A stretch of DNA of 64,000 nt from Sphingobacterium griseoflavum (GCF_014653155.1 NZ_BNAF01000007.1:1-64000), one strand, 5' to 3'; shown: positions 44,300 through 53,408, numbered from the stretch's first letter. Notes: generated by a model from the letters alone, not told the origin. Numbers and translations: made by a program.

Positions 44300-46300
44300 A
44301 TGCTGTTGAAAAAAATATTGTTACCTGCCCAACGCAGGCGTTCCGTTCATGCCTTTCTGCTGCTGTTGTTGCTAATTTGCTTCTCATGCGGAAAAGAAGT
44401 GGTATCAAGACCGGAAGAAATCCATCCGCCAACCACCGAACAAAACAAGCTCGGACTCGAAGATGTGCGTATCCCTTTGGTATGGGATGTCCAAAGAGAC
44501 GCTGCGACGCAGATTTCGGGCAAGGGATTTCAGTCTAACGACGAAATTTTGCTGGAGCCCTTGGATGGATTAACCAACTTTTTCCGGATACGTTTGTCTG
44601 AAATAGGTTCGGCAGGCGCTTCGTTTCCACTTCCTGCAGATTTGCAAGAGGGACGCTACACCGTCGTGCTCGATCGGGAGGGTGTCAAGCAAACGTTAGG
44701 CAGCAGCACCTTCAACTTCGTGTTGCGTGCCAACCTGCCGAATATAGCTGGTAAAACCATAAAGGGAGTCGTTCATATAGCAGGCCAAGGCCTCGCAAAT
44801 GTGGTCGTTTCGGATGGATCTGAGGTGACAAAAACCGATCGCGATGGCTTATACTACCTGTCTTCCACCAAAAGAAATGGATATGTCTTTGTCTCGGTGC
44901 CTGGAAACCACGAAGTATTAAGCATGGCCAGTAACCTACCAGTCTTTTATCGCTATCTAAACCCCAACCCGAATGTCGTGGATACGCGGGATTTTGAGCT
45001 GAAGGCAGTCGATAACAATAACCACGTGCTGCTTAGTCTAGCGGATATGCATTTGGCAAACAGGAATGATGACTTGCATCAATTTCAGGCTGGTTTTATT
45101 GCAGACGCCAACCAGCAGATTGCCAAGATGCAGGGTGCCGGTAAAAAGGTCTACGCGCTGACGCTGGGAGACCAGACGTGGGAAACCTACTGGTATAGCA
45201 ATAACTTTATGCTTCCCGAATATGTAAAAGAGATTGCTAAGCTCCAAGCACCGGTCTTTAACACCATTGGGAACCACGACAACGACCCGTACTTTGCCAG
45301 CGACTGGCTGTCAGAGAATGCGTACCGTCGGGTATTGGGTCCTACTTACTATTCATTTAATATCGGCCAAATACACTATATCGTTTTGGATAACATCGAG
45401 TATATCAATGTAGGTGGATCCACGGGGAATATAGGGAACCGGAATTATAACGCAAAAGTTGCCGAGCAGCAGTTTGCTTGGCTTAAGAAGGATCTGGAAA
45501 CGGTAGACGCATCGACGCCGATCATATTGGCAACGCATATCCAATTACATCATGCGCCCTCCATCACGGGCAGCTTACCCGCATTCCGCATGAGCAACGG
45601 ACAGCAATTGGTCGATTTATTTACGCGGTTTGAACAGGTGCATGTGCTAACTGGGCACACACACGTAAACTATCGCGTGGTCAGAAATGATCATTTCATG
45701 GAGCATAATACGGCTGCGGTGTGTGCAACGTGGTGGTGGACCGGCAGGACAGGTTATGCCGGAAACCATATCGCGCCAGACGGAAGCCCCGGAGGCTATG
45801 GGATTTGGGAAGTGAGCGGAAAAAATTTAACGTGGCAATATAAATCTATTGGTTATCCCGAAGATTACCAATTTCGATCCTACGATCTGAACAATGTACA
45901 CATTACAGCGGCCAAATACGCCCCGGATGCAAACACATCACATCAAAATCTTGTCCCGCAGTATGCGGCTGATTTTGCGAATGAGAATCGGGATAACGAG
46001 GTGTTAATTAACGTGTGGGGGTATGATCCCAGCTGGACGATTTCCGTGACCGAAAACGGCCTTGCATTGTCCGTACAGCGTGTTGCTTCTTTTGACCCCT
46101 TACAGCTCATCTCCTATGCCATGAAAAGGATCAACGTGAATGCAGTACCCACTTTCGATGCGTCGAATTCGTCACATATGTTTAAGGTAAGGGCTTCGTC
46201 GGCCAGTAGCACCTTAAAAATTAAGGTTGCGGATCGTTTCGGACGCGTTTATACAGAAGATATGGTAAGACCAAAAGCGTTTAATTATACCATGCGCTAG
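44300..46300 (+). CDS. exported calcineurin-like phosphoesterase with MetallophosN and MetallophosC domains
   Basis: 666 residues from ATG 44300, lipidated Cys30 (CFSC). An IPT/TIG-like beta domain (about 45-145) comes first. A MetallophosN-type region (about 150-225, KTIKGVVHIAGQGLANVVVS and TDRDGLYYL) follows. The metallophosphoesterase core (about 240-480) has SLADMHL, LTLGDQTWE, GNHDNDPYF, ATHIQLHH and GHTHVNY. A MetallophosC-type C terminus (about 490-666) completes it. It most likely removes phosphate from a substrate handled by the SusC/SusD-like_2/DUF5689 set upstream. The exact phosphoester is unknown. Confidence 0.88.
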   Translation: MLLKKILLPAQRRRSVHAFLLLLLLICFSCGKEVVSRPEEIHPPTTEQNKLGLEDVRIPLVWDVQRDAATQISGKGFQSNDEILLEPLDGLTNFFRIRLSEIGSAGASFPLPADLQEGRYTVVLDREGVKQTLGSSTFNFVLRANLPNIAGKTIKGVVHIAGQGLANVVVSDGSEVTKTDRDGLYYLSSTKRNGYVFVSVPGNHEVLSMASNLPVFYRYLNPNPNVVDTRDFELKAVDNNNHVLLSLADMHLANRNDDLHQFQAGFIADANQQIAKMQGAGKKVYALTLGDQTWETYWYSNNFMLPEYVKEIAKLQAPVFNTIGNHDNDPYFASDWLSENAYRRVLGPTYYSFNIGQIHYIVLDNIEYINVGGSTGNIGNRNYNAKVAEQQFAWLKKDLETVDASTPIILATHIQLHHAPSITGSLPAFRMSNGQQLVDLFTRFEQVHVLTGHTHVNYRVVRNDHFMEHNTAAVCATWWWTGRTGYAGNHIAPDGSPGGYGIWEVSGKNLTWQYKSIGYPEDYQFRSYDLNNVHITAAKYAPDANTSHQNLVPQYAADFANENRDNEVLINVWGYDPSWTISVTENGLALSVQRVASFDPLQLISYAMKRINVNAVPTFDASNSSHMFKVRASSASSTLKIKVADRFGRVYTEDMVRPKAFNYTMR

Positions 46301-46323
46301 CTGAGCCTGCGACTGCGTCATAA

Positions 46324-46366
46324 AAAAAGTAAGGCTTACCGCGTATGTGGGTAAGCCTTACTTTTT
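46324..46366. terminator. bidirectional intrinsic terminator
   Basis: Perfect 17-base arms (46324-46340 and 46350-46366) with A-runs on one side and T-runs on the other, so it can end transcription from both converging genes. The right arm reaches the TAA stop of the M1 peptidase gene (46365-46367). Confidence 0.85.
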
Positions 46367-48230
46367 ATTGGGCAGTGTAGCTATTATCTGCGGATTCCAC
46401 ATCCGCGAGGCGTTGTGTAGGATCAATCTCCACTTTTACCGCCTTCTTGTTCAAACGAATGGTATAGGTCGGTTTTGTCCAAAACCAGTCCTCCAACACC
46501 GTTCTTCGTACGCCCTGGTACACGGCGAAGTTCTCGACCGGCTTATCTCCCCGCATTTCTCGCAAAGGGATATAGAAAAGTTCTTTCGTGCCATCGGCAT
46601 ATGTTACCAAAAGATCTATGGGCATGGCAAAATCGGACTTGTTGGTGAGTGTGATTTCCTGATCGCTTACCTTGCTTATGGCATAATCTATTTTGCGGGT
46701 TGTATGGATAAAAAGATTAAAATACCATTTGAGGTTGATGCCGGATACCTCCTCTGCGACACGCTTGAAATCATTCGGCGTAGGATGTTTCAGTTTCCAG
46801 ATATCATAAAACTGGAGAAAGGTTTTTTGCAGGTTTTCTTTACCGATGATATATCCCAGCTGTTCGGCCAACACTTGGCCTTTGCTGTATGCTTCATTGC
46901 TGTACGCGTAATTGCTGTTGTAGTAGTCTGCCAATAGGCTCATAGGTTCCTCTTTGCCGGACATCGCCAATTTGTAGTAAGCACGGTAGCCGCTGATCAC
47001 TGGGTTCGGTGCCGGTATTTCCCTCTTTTCAAAGAGTGCCTGAAAGGCAAGTGCCTGCACGTAACTTGTAAATCCCTCGTCAAACCATTCATCTACGGTC
47101 TCATTGATCCCAAATAGATGTTGGTACCACGAGTGGGCAGCTTCGTGGAAGATGACGCCAACCAAGCTCTTTAAATTACGTCCGCCAGTAACCAAGGTGG
47201 CTGTTCCGTATTCCATACCGCCGTCTCCACCCTGCACGATACTGTAGGTTGGCCACGGGTATGTGCCGAAATGTGCCGAGGTATAATCAAAAAATTCCGT
47301 CGCCAAGCTCAACGCTGTTTTCCAATTTTCTTTGACCTCCTTATTCGTCGGAAGGAAGACGGTATAAACCGTAACACCACCGTTGCTTCTGGCGGAATCA
47401 ACCACAAAATTCGGATCGGCCGCCCACGCGAAATCATGAATGTTTTCTGCTTTAAAATGCCATGTGGCCTTTCCATTGACAGGGCTTACTTTCGGTTTTT
47501 TGACATAGCCTTTCACTTGGTTGGGGTTTTGCAGTTTTCCCGATCCTCCAATTACATAATCTTTGTTCAAATGTATGGTAACGTCAAAGTTGCCAAACGG
47601 CGCGATAAACTCGCGCGCAACATACTCATCCAGATGCCAGCCAAATTCATCGAAATGAGCCATTTTGGGATACCATTGCGCCATCGAAAACGCCACACCT
47701 TCGGATGAGTTGCGTCCGCTTCGGCGGATTTGTTCGGGAACTTGGGCGCTCCATTCCATTTCGAAGTCTGCGGTTTGGCCAGCTGCGATAGCCTGCGGCA
47801 AAAGGACTTCCAACAGCGTCCCATCGATTTTGTAAGTGGTAGGCTGCCCGTTCATCCGAAGACTCTTTATTTTTTGGTAGCCGATTTGATCTTCCGTCAA
47901 CGTCGCAATGCGGCTTTGGTATTGCGGATTTTCTTTGGTGCCGAGATTTTTTGTCATCCGTGAATCGGGATCGCTTATATTGCTCAGTCGGTGATCCATC
48001 ATACTGCCCGGTTGGAAAGCGTTGAAATATAGATGAAAATATACTTTGGATAGTGCTTGATTGGAATTGTTGGTATATTTCAAATCCATCTTGCCCTGAT
48101 ACTGGTAGTTTTTTTCATCTACGTCAATTTCCATGCGGTAATCAACGGCTTGCTGCCAATAGCCGGCACGTTGCGCGAACATAAGCACGCTGGAGAGCAT
48201 AAAGAAACCAAAGATTAATAGTTTTCTCAT
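46365..48230 (-). CDS. M1 family metallopeptidase
   Basis: Exported zinc aminopeptidase-like protein of 621 residues with a signal peptide (about 1-20, ending MFAQ). Zinc motif HEAAH at residues 362-366 with the third ligand Glu about 18 residues on (WFDEGFTSY). The exopeptidase loop usually written GxMEN reads GGMEYGTATL. The N-terminal beta domain (MDLKYTNNSNQALSKVYFHL) is typical. Bacteroidota secrete many such enzymes. The next gene upstream on the strand (48245) is 14 bases away, so they form one operon. Confidence 0.9.
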   Translation of the reverse strand: MRKLLIFGFFMLSSVLMFAQRAGYWQQAVDYRMEIDVDEKNYQYQGKMDLKYTNNSNQALSKVYFHLYFNAFQPGSMMDHRLSNISDPDSRMTKNLGTKENPQYQSRIATLTEDQIGYQKIKSLRMNGQPTTYKIDGTLLEVLLPQAIAAGQTADFEMEWSAQVPEQIRRSGRNSSEGVAFSMAQWYPKMAHFDEFGWHLDEYVAREFIAPFGNFDVTIHLNKDYVIGGSGKLQNPNQVKGYVKKPKVSPVNGKATWHFKAENIHDFAWAADPNFVVDSARSNGGVTVYTVFLPTNKEVKENWKTALSLATEFFDYTSAHFGTYPWPTYSIVQGGDGGMEYGTATLVTGGRNLKSLVGVIFHEAAHSWYQHLFGINETVDEWFDEGFTSYVQALAFQALFEKREIPAPNPVISGYRAYYKLAMSGKEEPMSLLADYYNSNYAYSNEAYSKGQVLAEQLGYIIGKENLQKTFLQFYDIWKLKHPTPNDFKRVAEEVSGINLKWYFNLFIHTTRKIDYAISKVSDQEITLTNKSDFAMPIDLLVTYADGTKELFYIPLREMRGDKPVENFAVYQGVRRTVLEDWFWTKPTYTIRLNKKAVKVEIDPTQRLADVESADNSYTAQ

Positions 48231-48244
48231 TTGTGTGTTAGATT

Positions 48245-48685
48245 TTACATGTAATAATATTCGACCCCTTTTTGCTTTAAAACATGTATTAAAGCCTGCA
48301 GATCGTCGTCTTTTTGAAAGAGCTTATTGCGCCAATATCGCTTGGGTACCTTTTTATTTTTCATAAACATCATGATGAGGTTGCCGCCTGATCGGGGTAC
48401 GTTCCGGAGATATTTCACCTCGAAAAGCGGAATGCGCTCGGTCTTCCCACCAGGAAACGTGATGGTAACCTCTTCCTGGTTTACGACCCATTGCGAATCG
48501 TTGCGACTCCACTTGATGCTAAGCATTAGCAGCAGCGGAAGACTGCACAGAACGATTAGAATTTTCGCGGCTTCTGCCAAGGGTAACCTCGCCGAAATAG
48601 CCGTGACGATACATACGCCCAGTAAAAGTAGAGCCATGTATTTTCCGCGATGTAAGGTTGCGATGTGGAACGTATTTTCGCTCAT
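48245..48685 (-). CDS. hypothetical membrane protein, PH-like
   Basis: 146 residues with two adjacent membrane helices (about 14-34 and 38-56). A beta-rich soluble part (60-146, with VVNQEEVTITFPGGKTERIP and VKYLRN) follows, whose pattern resembles bacterial PH-like domains. No exact family recognised. First gene of a two-gene unit with the M1 peptidase. Confidence 0.72.
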   Translation of the reverse strand: MSENTFHIATLHRGKYMALLLLGVCIVTAISARLPLAEAAKILIVLCSLPLLLMLSIKWSRNDSQWVVNQEEVTITFPGGKTERIPLFEVKYLRNVPRSGGNLIMMFMKNKKVPKRYWRNKLFQKDDDLQALIHVLKQKGVEYYYM

Positions 48686-48696
48686 GGACCAAAAAT

Positions 48697-48729
48697 AACA
48701 AAAGAGCCATCATATTTAGCTCTTTTGTT
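48697..48729 (-). terminator. intrinsic terminator of the M23 peptidase gene
   Basis: Perfect 11-base arms around an 11-base loop; on the minus strand the stem is followed by TATTTTT. Confidence 0.75.
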
Positions 48730-48785
48730 CGAATATCACGAGATATTTACGGGGGTAAATCGGACGTACTTCTTTCTGTCCCGCT

Positions 48786-49640
48786 TTAGAAAGAAAAGAA
48801 TTTGCTGGGGTTCAACTTTTTGTCATTTTTTACGACCTCGTAGTGCAGATGTGGTCCGGTGCTTCTGCCGGTGCTACCCAACAACCCCACAACTTCGCCA
48901 GCTTCGATTGCTTCCCCGCGTTTTACGCGGGTTCGTGTCAGATGGGCATAACGTGTTTCATATCCGTTGTTGTGCTTCACCATCACGACATAACCGTAAT
49001 CCCCTTTGTATCCCGCAAAGGTGACACGGCCTTTGGCCGTGGCCCGAACAGGGTCGCCCATTCTTCCTTTTAGATCAACACCGGCATGCATTTCTCGACC
49101 ACGATTGGTGAATGGATTGCGACGATAGCCGAAAGGTGAGGTGATGCGTCCGGGATGCGGCACACCCAGGGGCATACCATCCAGTTTAGCTTCCAGATTT
49201 TTGAGTTGTTTTTTGTAGAAAAGGGATAGCTCGACCAAATCGTCTTCTCCTGTTTCTACAGGTCCACCGACATGTTTCATTTTAATTTCTTTCAGCCCTC
49301 GGGTGCGCATTTTTTTATTGATGCTTGTCAAGGTGCTGTCGATGGAATCGAACGATTTTTTCATCTCGTCGGTCGTCAACTGGCTGTTAAAGCCTTCTTC
49401 TTCCAACTGTTTCTTCTGTTCGTTCAGCAGATTTATTTTTTTATTATAGACGGCGGTATACGCTTCGGAGGTCTGCTGTTTAACGATATACGCAACGCAA
49501 AAGACCGTCATTGCGATCAGCGCTACAAAAGATCCTACTATTTTTTTCCAGTGGTTGACGATCAGTGTCGGTACTTGCATTTTTCGGGTGGATGTACCAT
49601 CCGTTTCCACGAACAGTACCGCTGTTTTTTTCTTTAGCAT
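48786..49640 (-). CDS. M23 family peptidoglycan metallopeptidase
   Basis: 284 residues from ATG 49640 (the frame could begin 13 codons earlier without family text). One membrane helix (about 30-55), a coiled-coil segment (about 60-150), then a LytM/M23 domain (about 175-284). Zinc ligands: HAGVDLKG (His and Asp) and HLHYEV (His-x-His). It probably cuts peptidoglycan cross-links or acts as an activator of amidases at the envelope. It is monocistronic, with a terminator after it. The family in Bacteroidota is close to the MepM-like N-terminal-anchored group. Confidence 0.9.
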   Translation of the reverse strand: MLKKKTAVLFVETDGTSTRKMQVPTLIVNHWKKIVGSFVALIAMTVFCVAYIVKQQTSEAYTAVYNKKINLLNEQKKQLEEEGFNSQLTTDEMKKSFDSIDSTLTSINKKMRTRGLKEIKMKHVGGPVETGEDDLVELSLFYKKQLKNLEAKLDGMPLGVPHPGRITSPFGYRRNPFTNRGREMHAGVDLKGRMGDPVRATAKGRVTFAGYKGDYGYVVMVKHNNGYETRYAHLTRTRVKRGEAIEAGEVVGLLGSTGRSTGPHLHYEVVKNDKKLNPSKFFSF

Positions 49641-49763
49641 AGCGTCAATGACAAAAACTTTTTTAATGATACGGAGCACAAAGGTATCCGATCAAGTGGT
49701 TTATGTTCAATATTTTACATTTTTTAACATTTTGATAGGCTGTTTTTATTGTAAAAAAATAAG

Positions 49764-49771
49764 CAACTTTG
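49764..49771 (+). promoter_or_regulatory. near-consensus -7 box (CAACTTTG) of mutY
   Basis: One mismatch to TAnnTTTG (C for the first T), ending three bases before ATG 49775. Same geometry as at ispH. Confidence 0.35.
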
Positions 49772-49774
49772 TGC

Positions 49775-50842
49775 ATGTCGTTTGCTTCAAATTTGATGAT
49801 TTGGTACCGTGAGCATGGAAGAGACCTACCTTGGAGAAACACCCAGGATCCCTATGTTATTTGGCTTTCGGAGATTATTTTACAACAGACCCGCGTGGAA
49901 CAGGGCTTGCCCTATTTTCACCGTTTTTTGGAGGCTTTTCCAATTGTAACAAAGTTTGCCGCTGCCGATGAGGGAGAAATCCTCCGCCTATGGCAAGGAT
50001 TAGGCTATTACTCGCGGGCCCGCAATATGCACAAGGCCGCAAAGATGGTCGTGGACGAGTTTGGAGGTGTTTTCCCGCAGCGTTATGCAGAAGCCATCCG
50101 TTTGTCGGGCGTGGGCGAGTATACCGCAGCGGCCATTGCGTCATTCTCCGCGAATGAGCCCAAAGCTGTTGTGGATGGGAATGTGTATCGCGTGCTTGCT
50201 CGATATTTTGGTATCGCCGAGCCTATCAATAGTAGCCAGGGCAAAAAGCGCTTTGCTAAGCTAGCCCAAGAAGTAATGGATGTTGATCACGCAGCCACCT
50301 ACAACCAAGCCATTATGGATTTTGGAGCACTGCAGTGCCGACCCAAAAGACCACACTGTGCAGGATGTCCGTTACGGCTGGATTGTGTGGCCTATAACGC
50401 TGGTAGCATCGAGATGCTTCCCGTTAAACTGAAAGGAAAAGCAAGCCGGGATCGTTTTTTTCACTATTTTATCATTCGCACCGACGATCATATACTGATG
50501 TCTAAACGCGGCACAGCAGATGTATGGGCTAATTTGTATGAATTCCCAATGATCGAGACGGAGCATGATACACCGGTAGATGCGTTGCGCGGTTCAGCAG
50601 CATTTGCCGCTCACTTTCAATTAGATGCACATTTGTTTGAATTAGAGAAGGTGTCCAAGCATGTGCTCAGTCACCAAAACATTTACGCAAAGTTTTATAT
50701 CCTTCCGGATCCGGCTATGTGTCACGCAAAAAAAAGCAACTGGACATATCATCTGTTGGAAAAAATTGATACATTAGCTAAACATAAACTTATATTTTCT
50801 TTTCTTGAAAAGAACAAACAACTGATTAATCCTAAAATCTAA
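49775..50842 (+). CDS. mutY: A/G-specific adenine glycosylase
   Basis: Removes adenine mispaired with 8-oxoguanine. ATG 49775 is preferred to TTG 49769, which lies in the promoter box. Catalytic Glu in LSEIILQQTRVEQG, helix-hairpin-helix LSGVGEYTAAAI and Asp in VDGNVYRV are present. The iron-sulfur cysteines Cys188-x6-Cys195-x2-Cys198-x5-Cys204 are intact. A NUDIX-like C-terminal domain (about 225-345) recognises 8-oxoG. At 355 residues it is of normal length. ssb begins two bases after its stop. Confidence 0.96.
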   Translation: MSFASNLMIWYREHGRDLPWRNTQDPYVIWLSEIILQQTRVEQGLPYFHRFLEAFPIVTKFAAADEGEILRLWQGLGYYSRARNMHKAAKMVVDEFGGVFPQRYAEAIRLSGVGEYTAAAIASFSANEPKAVVDGNVYRVLARYFGIAEPINSSQGKKRFAKLAQEVMDVDHAATYNQAIMDFGALQCRPKRPHCAGCPLRLDCVAYNAGSIEMLPVKLKGKASRDRFFHYFIIRTDDHILMSKRGTADVWANLYEFPMIETEHDTPVDALRGSAAFAAHFQLDAHLFELEKVSKHVLSHQNIYAKFYILPDPAMCHAKKSNWTYHLLEKIDTLAKHKLIFSFLEKNKQLINPKI

Positions 50843-50844
50843 TT

Positions 50845-51291
50845 ATGGCAAGCGTTAACAAAGTAATTTTGGTTGGGCACCTGGGAAAGGATCCGGAAGT
50901 GCGATATCTTGAAGGCAATATCACGGTCTGTAGTTTTCCGTTGGCAACATCCGAAACCTATACGAAGGATGGCGTACGGATGCAGCATACCGAATGGCAC
51001 AACATCGTGATGTGGCGTAACTTGGGAGAAATGGCCGTGAAGTATTTAAAGAAAGGGAAACTCGTTTATATTGAAGGACGCCTGCGCACACGCAATTACG
51101 AAGATAAGGAAGGGAACAGGCGGTTTGTGACGGAGATAGTAGGAGAGAGCTTCAAACTGTTGGGACGGCCCTCTGATTTTGGGCAGACCACAAAAAGTTC
51201 GGCCAACGAAAATACGACGGACGAGGGCGAGAAGGAGCAGGAGGTCGATTTTACGGAAAACAGCAACGACCCCGATGGGTTGCCTTTTTAA
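50845..51291 (+). CDS. ssb: single-stranded DNA-binding protein
   Basis: 148 residues. OB fold (about 1-108: MASVNKVILVGHLGKDPEVR, FPLATSETYTKDG, EWHNIVMWRNLGEMA, GRLRTRNYEDKEGN). A low-complexity acidic linker follows, and the conserved C-terminal tip DPDGLPF that binds partner repair and replication proteins. It directly follows mutY, so repair and ssDNA binding share a transcript. Confidence 0.95.
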   Translation: MASVNKVILVGHLGKDPEVRYLEGNITVCSFPLATSETYTKDGVRMQHTEWHNIVMWRNLGEMAVKYLKKGKLVYIEGRLRTRNYEDKEGNRRFVTEIVGESFKLLGRPSDFGQTTKSSANENTTDEGEKEQEVDFTENSNDPDGLPF

Positions 51292-51357
51292 GGGATCGGC
51301 GCCATCCATGCATGCAAAAATTAAGCGCGTTTGCCCCTAATTTTTAATATTTTGCTG

Positions 51358-51365
51358 TATCTTTG
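51358..51365 (+). promoter_or_regulatory. -7 box (TATCTTTG) of pheS
   Basis: Exact TAnnTTTG ending five bases before the pheS ATG at 51371. A TTTG lies 24 bases upstream, longer than the usual spacer. Confidence 0.5.
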
Positions 51366-51370
51366 GCCTT

Positions 51371-52408
51371 ATGTTGCAGGACAAAATTACGCAGTATTCG
51401 CAAGAAATAAATGAGTTTACGCCTACGTCAGCCGCTGATGTAGAGCAATTTCGGTTAAGGTTTTTGGTATCCAAAGGGATCGTCAAATCTCTTTTTGATG
51501 AATTTAAGTCCGTCAGTCCGGAAGAGAAGCGAACCTTAGGCAAAGTGTTAAATGATTTTAAACAGCTTGCTGAACTTAAATTTTCGGAGGCACAGGAGCA
51601 GTTTGCTGCTTCGGCAGCGAAGGCTGAACGTACAGCTGACGACCTGACATTGCCGGGCGTGGGATTCCAGCTGGGCTCCCGCCATCCCTTGTCGCTCGTT
51701 CGGAAAGAGATCGTGGAGATATTCAAAAAATTAGGTTTTATCGTTGCCGAAGGTCCCGAAATCGAAGATGACTGGCATAATTTCTCGGCGCTTAATTTTC
51801 CGCCAGAACATCCTGCGCGCGATATGCAAGACACATTTTTTGTGGAGAAGAAGGACGGGAATGATATCGCCTTGCGTACACATACCTCTTCGGTTCAAGT
51901 ACGTTTGATGGAAATGGGAAAACCACCGTTTCGTGCGATCATGCCGGGGCGTGTTTACCGCAACGAAGCCATATCGGCACGCGCCCATTGTTTTTTCCAT
52001 CAGGTAGAGGGATTGTATGTCGATGAAGGTGTATCGTTCGCCGATTTAAAGCAAACGCTTTACCATTTTGTACAAGAACTCTATGGAGAGGGCACCAAAG
52101 TCCGTTTCCGCCCTTCATATTTCCCATTCACGGAACCCTCAGCAGAAATGGATATTTCCTGTACCATTTGCAAAGGCGAAGGTTGCCAATTGTGTAAGTA
52201 TTCCGGTTGGGTAGAAATTTTGGGATGTGGTATGGTAGATCCGAACGTGTTGGAAAACTGCGGTATAGATAGTAAAAAATATACGGGGTTTGCCTTCGGT
52301 ATGGGTATCGAGCGAATCACAAATCTGAAGTACGAAATCCGTGACTTGCGGTTGTTCTCCGAAAATGATGTTCGCTTCCTGTCGCAATTCGAAACGGAAA
52401 TTATATAA
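51371..52408 (+). CDS. pheS: phenylalanyl-tRNA synthetase alpha subunit
   Basis: 345 residues. An N-terminal coiled coil (about 1-85) binds tRNA. The class II catalytic core has motif 1 (HPLSLVRKEIVEIFKKLGF), motif 2 (MPGRVYRNEAISARAH with FFHQVEGLY), and motif 3 (FAFGMGIERI). A Cys-rich insert CTICKGEGCQLC is typical of the alpha subunit. pheT is not in this window. The Rieske-like lipoprotein gene starts one base after the stop. Confidence 0.96.
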   Translation: MLQDKITQYSQEINEFTPTSAADVEQFRLRFLVSKGIVKSLFDEFKSVSPEEKRTLGKVLNDFKQLAELKFSEAQEQFAASAAKAERTADDLTLPGVGFQLGSRHPLSLVRKEIVEIFKKLGFIVAEGPEIEDDWHNFSALNFPPEHPARDMQDTFFVEKKDGNDIALRTHTSSVQVRLMEMGKPPFRAIMPGRVYRNEAISARAHCFFHQVEGLYVDEGVSFADLKQTLYHFVQELYGEGTKVRFRPSYFPFTEPSAEMDISCTICKGEGCQLCKYSGWVEILGCGMVDPNVLENCGIDSKKYTGFAFGMGIERITNLKYEIRDLRLFSENDVRFLSQFETEII

Positions 52409-52409
52409 A

Positions 52410-52829
52410 ATGATGAAAGAAGTAACCCGTTACATCGCCGCTTTCCTGACCGTCGCCCTACTCGCCGGTTGTGGAGGAGGAAGTTGTAATGTGGTTCCTG
52501 ATCGATCGTTCACGACCAATATCAATCAGGCTCAACATTTAGATGTTTTTGCCACCAAGGGGTGGGTGTACGCCCAAGGCGGATATGCGGGTTTGGTGGT
52601 TTACAACACGGGCAGCCAGCAGGATCCTAAGCTTATTGCATACGACCGCTGCAGTACCGTGAACCCAGAAAAAGGCAGCCGTGTAGAGGTTCAAGGCATG
52701 CTTTTGGTGGATCCGCAATCCGGCGCAAAATGGCTTTTGGAAGATGGCTCTCCTGCAGCATTGGCCGAATGCCCGTTGCGCTCCTACTCGGTGGGCCAAC
52801 AGGGGAACGTCTTTTACGTACAAAACTAA
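52410..52829 (+). CDS. Rieske-fold-like lipoprotein without metal-binding residues
   Basis: 139 residues from ATG 52410, lipidated Cys21 (LLAGC). The remainder follows the pattern of Bacteroidota Rieske-type lipoproteins: GWVYAQGGYAGLVVYNTGS, IAYDRCSTVNPEKGS, then KWLLEDGSPAALAECPLRSY. The expected Cys-x-His and Cys-x2-His iron-sulfur ligands are absent; only one Cys remains at the first site. It is therefore a probable fold relic or binding module rather than an electron carrier. It is tightly linked to pheS and four bases before the tetR gene. Confidence 0.68.
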   Translation: MMKEVTRYIAAFLTVALLAGCGGGSCNVVPDRSFTTNINQAQHLDVFATKGWVYAQGGYAGLVVYNTGSQQDPKLIAYDRCSTVNPEKGSRVEVQGMLLVDPQSGAKWLLEDGSPAALAECPLRSYSVGQQGNVFYVQN

Positions 52830-52832
52830 CCC

Positions 52833-53408
52833 ATGGAACAAGACAAGGTTATCCTATCCATAAAAAAATCTGCCCGTGATCTCTTCAGGCGTTATGGCTA
52901 TAATAAAACCAGTGTAAATGAGCTAGCGAAGCAGGCCCAAATTGCAAAAGCCACCTTCTATAAGCACTTTGCCAGTAAAGAACTGATTCTGCATGCCGTA
53001 TTGATGGATTATATTCGGGAAAATGTGCAGGACATCCTCGAAAAAAATGTCAGGGAACGCGACCTGTCCACTTTTTTAGCCAATACGATCCTGCGGGTCA
53101 GCCGCGTAACGTACACCGTGTGCAACGAATTTGTGGGGTGGGAGTTTATCCGTGAATCTGCGAATGCGCAGGAATATTTAAAAACACTGTCTGATGACTT
53201 AGAATTTCTGCTTTTAAGCTCGTTTATACAGAATGAAACAATTGGGCAGACCGTGCCGGAAGAGCGCCTCACTTTTTTGATAAAATCCAGTAAAAACATT
53301 GTCTTCTCCTTTGCCTTCACTGCCGTAACGGAGGCCGACGTGCGTAAGAATTTTATATCCTTCCAAAAGGAAATTTTACCTTACCTGGTGCAAGCCACAT
53401 TGCTTTAA
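52833..53408 (+). CDS. TetR/AcrR family transcriptional regulator
   Basis: 191 residues. N-terminal helix-turn-helix: ARDLFRRYGYNKTSVNELAK with AQIAKATFYKHFASKELIL. The C-terminal ligand domain is helical and not specific. It starts four bases after the Rieske-like lipoprotein gene, so it is likely on the pheS transcript. No pump or enzyme gene sits beside it, so its target is unknown. Confidence 0.88.
   Translation: MEQDKVILSIKKSARDLFRRYGYNKTSVNELAKQAQIAKATFYKHFASKELILHAVLMDYIRENVQDILEKNVRERDLSTFLANTILRVSRVTYTVCNEFVGWEFIRESANAQEYLKTLSDDLEFLLLSSFIQNETIGQTVPEERLTFLIKSSKNIVFSFAFTAVTEADVRKNFISFQKEILPYLVQATLL

Noticed and set aside
46347..46937. 196-codon plus-strand frame opposite the M1 peptidase C terminus
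   Set aside because: No recognisable domain, begins at the bidirectional terminator and lies in a conserved coding region on the other strand.
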